Below are positions 15,724 to 18,062 of a stretch of DNA of 18,062 bases, piece after piece. The notes below the pieces were generated by a model. It saw only the letters and a list, made by a program, of their open reading frames with translations. It was not told where the DNA came from and ran no database searches. Origin of the DNA: Suillus spraguei (taxonomy: Eukaryota; Basidiomycota; Agaricomycetes; Boletales; Suillaceae). Positions within the stretch are counted from its first letter, which is position 1. Each line of letters starts with the position of its first letter. The position numbers and the translations under genes are program-made. The DNA lies in contig JABCPU010001033.1 in assembly GCA_016800925.1 (NCBI GenBank), positions 1-18,062 on the forward strand, given 5' to 3'.

Positions 15724-17100
15724 TCAGAGGGCGTGTTGCTTCTTATATGCATTCAAGATTCGAGCAGAGTTCTTCAAGTTCTTTTCTGGGAGCCATTCGT
15801 TATCTCCTGATGAATATCCTTTCCAGGAAACGAGATAGCGTCGGCGAGTGCTGGTTCCTTTGTGAGAAAGGATTGCTTCTATTTCATATTCTTCTTCTTC
15901 TTCGCTGATGTCAGGTGGTGGTTTGGGGAAGTTCGGACCGTGTATGTCTGTTTCGCTATAGGACGATAAGACGGAAGCGTGGAACGTAGGATGGATCTTC
16001 CACTGTGAAGGGAGTTTGAGTGTGAATGTGATGGGTGATAAGACGTCGGTGATCGGGAAAGGTCTGTATCGCTTTGGCGCAAGTTTCCTTGATGGGAGTT
16101 TGAGTCTAAGATTGGCAGCAGATAACCAAACCTTATCTCCGATCTTCCATGGAATGTACTTATCTCCTCGGGATCGTTCTGCCATTGTTTGCATTGCAAT
16201 GTTATGGCAGGCGATTGCTTCTTCTCTTATCTTCTGCAGGATCATACTTGATCTTCTGCTGCGGGGACTGATGAATCAGGGATAAGGTGAGGGATGGCAC
16301 GTGGTTCGTATCCCATCATAAGATAGAAGGGTGATGCATTCCTTGCATCATGTTTTCGGTGGTTGTGGACAAATTCAGCGAGTGGTAGGTGTTCCACCCA
16401 ATCTTCAGGATTATTGCAGCAATAGATACATAAGTACGTTTCTAGTTCTTGATTGAGCCTTTCTGTTTGACCATCGGTCTGAGGGTGGTAGGCTGTAGAT
16501 GGAGCAATGACATAATCGAGGAGTCGGGCAAGCTCCTTAGAGAAACATGATAGGAATTGCGGACCTCGATCCGAGATAACTTTATCATGGAGTCCAAAAT
16601 GTCGGAAAACATGTTTCAAGAATAGCTTAGCATCCCTTCGGAAGTGACAGTCTTTAGACAAGGGATAATAATTACCCCTTCATAAGGCCATGGTCTACCA
16701 TGACCATAATACTGTCAAAGCCTCCAGAGACAGGGAGGTCAGTGATCAGATCAACAGAGACCTGGGGAAAAGGTCTAGTCGCAGATGAGGGAATCGGGTA
16801 AGCGGGGGTCGGACAGGGTGAGTATCCACTTTCATTTGTTGACAAAGGGCGCAACCCTCTACATATTTCCGAATATGAGAGCCATAGCGGGCCACCAGGC
16901 TTCCCGTTTAACAAGTTCTTCAGTTTTGAACCGGCCAGGATGTCCCGCGTAGCATGATCATGATATCTTTTCAAGATACCGGGACGATGTGCTGGTGGAA
17001 TGTAGGCACGATTCTTAAAATAGAGGACATTCTCCTCTATCTTCCAGTCAGAGAGTGCCGATTTCATAGGGGGAAGGCACACGCCATCGAGGGCGTCAGA
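15724..17100 (-). pseudogene. Integrase and chromodomain of element C
   Basis: The zinc-binding domain and first Asp (VSVDLITDLPVSGGFDS) lie in 16672-17082. The SDRGPQF and QTERLNQELE motifs lie in 16242-16661, and the C-terminal part with the complete chromodomain in 15724-16245. The chromodomain (about residues 115-170 of the last segment) shows [20 protein letters not shown], then [15 protein letters not shown], with the aromatic residues of the family present. Frameshifts separate the three segments, for instance one missing base near 16633 relative to A. The pol stop follows KKQHAL at 15724-15726. Confidence 0.9.
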
Positions 17101-18062
17101 GGCTGTCTTAAAGACAGGGTTGTCAAGGGGTCAGAGGATGACAAAACATCCTTCAGGTCGGTGTCAATAAGACGAATGAATAGAGCGTCAGGAAGGAGGG
17201 TCTGGTCCTCGTTATCGTCTTTGCCGGAGTTGTAGTCGGGCCGACAAGATAGTGCATCAGGTACAGCTAATTTGGTACTGCAACGTGATGTAGTTCAATG
17301 TCGTAAATAGACAAAATTAATTGCCAACGTGCTTGGCGATGGGTAAGCTTCTGTGCACTTCTAAAGTACAGAAGATTCTTGTGGTCGGTGAATACTAGGA
17401 CAGGGTGCGGGTTTCCTTCAAGATAATGGCGCCATTCATTCAATGCCCGGATTACGGCAAGGAGTTCCTGATCAAAGATCTGGTAATTGCGTTCTGCAGG
17501 GTTCAAGGACTGTGAAAGATATGCACATGGGTGATAAACGCCATTTTCATCAGTTTTGCAATAGAACTCCGCCGGTTGCTACGAGCGAAGCGTCGGTAGC
17601 AATAGCAAATTGTCGGGAAGGATCAGGGTTACGGAGTACCGGTTGGGATGTAAAGCGCCGTTTTAGTTCTTCGAAAGTGTCCATACATTCAGTTGACCAG
17701 TCAAAGGCCTTATCTTTCTTTGTTAATTCGATAAGAGGTCGGGCAATGTCAGAATAGTGGGAAATGAACGTGCGATAAAGTTGCAAAAGCCAAGGAATGA
17801 CCGAACATCTTTTACAGATTTCGGAGTTGGCCATTCAGCGATTCCTTTGGTCTTGGCGGTGTCCATAGCAACTTGTCCGGGCCAAATTATCATTCCGAGG
17901 TATTCTACTTCTTCTGCATCAAAGGTGCATTTTTCTGGTTTCAAGAACAGATGTTCTTTTTGTATCTTCATCAAAACCCGTCTTGTTCGTTCGCGATGTT
18001 CTGCCATAGTTGTAGAGAAAATCAGGATATTGTCCATGTAGATAACCATCCATCCTTTGTTA
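17101..18062 (-). pseudogene. RT and RNase H of element C, partial, active site altered
   Basis: The RT palm end, connection and RNase H regions match residues about 299-620 of the element A RT frame, spread over three frames by single-base changes (near 17555 and 17780). The RT box reads YMDN instead of YMDD because the last Asp codon (18029-18031) is AAT. RNase H keeps ATDAS, DQELLA and FTDHKNL. The N-terminal part of RT is beyond the right edge. With the changed catalytic residue this copy should not reverse-transcribe. Confidence 0.9.

Larger units (their letters stand above)
13691..18062 (-). mobile_element. Element C: second chromovirus copy of the main family, partial
   Basis: The 3' LTR, polypurine tract, hairpin, ORF3, chromodomain, integrase, RNase H and part of RT follow in the same order and orientation as in element A. 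The rest lies right of the window. The five bases before it are CTCTC. The matching duplication cannot be checked. Pol carries several single-base indels, and the RT active site is altered. ORF3 holds three in-frame TGA codons but no frameshift. Confidence 0.95.

Overview
The window is a retrotransposon-dense stretch of a fungal genome, probably an Agaricomycete basidiomycete. The reasons are chromodomain-carrying Ty3/gypsy elements of the self-priming type, very short introns (about 49 and 59 bp by reading), and repeated loss of CpG in repeats. The species cannot be named from the sequence. Almost everything belongs to one chromovirus family, called here the main family. Its LTR is about 475 bp, begins TGTTAC and ends GTAACA.

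Layout. Bases 1-149 and 7739-8955 are two halves of an old minus-strand copy, element B. Element A (150-7738, minus strand) is a complete copy with two LTRs, inserted into the pol gene of B with a 5-bp target-site duplication (AGACA). Deleting A and one duplication copy restores the B reading frame. B lost about 1.06 kb between gag and its 5' LTR and then received a second insertion at 8956-10320. That insert looks like a long solo LTR of an unrelated family, flanked by ACGTG on both sides. The tail of the B 5' LTR ends at 10504.

Bases 10505-13690 look like degraded ancestral sequence. They hold a short minus-strand coding start cut by B, a 157-bp tandem duplication with strong CpG decay, one exon that resembles importin-beta, and an unidentified spliced gene with in-frame stops. 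Two plus-oriented solo LTRs of the main family (11928-12401 and 12602-13077) sit in exons of that gene, each with a perfect 5-bp duplication. A minisatellite of about 56 bp (13344-13690) follows. Element C, another minus-strand copy, begins inside it at 13691 and runs off the right edge.

How the element genes work together. Gag (zinc-knuckle capsid protein) is followed in the -1 frame by one pol frame: aspartic protease, charged linker, reverse transcriptase, RNase H, integrase, chromodomain. Downstream of pol is a third gene, ORF3, of about 489 codons with a coiled-coil-like stretch, a basic patch, tandem zinc-knuckle-like motifs and an acidic tail. ORF3 and a covarying hairpin next to the polypurine tract are the least expected features. 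The LTR and primer-binding site carry an 11-nt complementarity matching Tf1-type self-priming. All copies in the window are coding-defective: A by single-base indels, B and C also by nonsense or missense changes of the CpG-to-TpG type. Part of the indel load could be assembly error.
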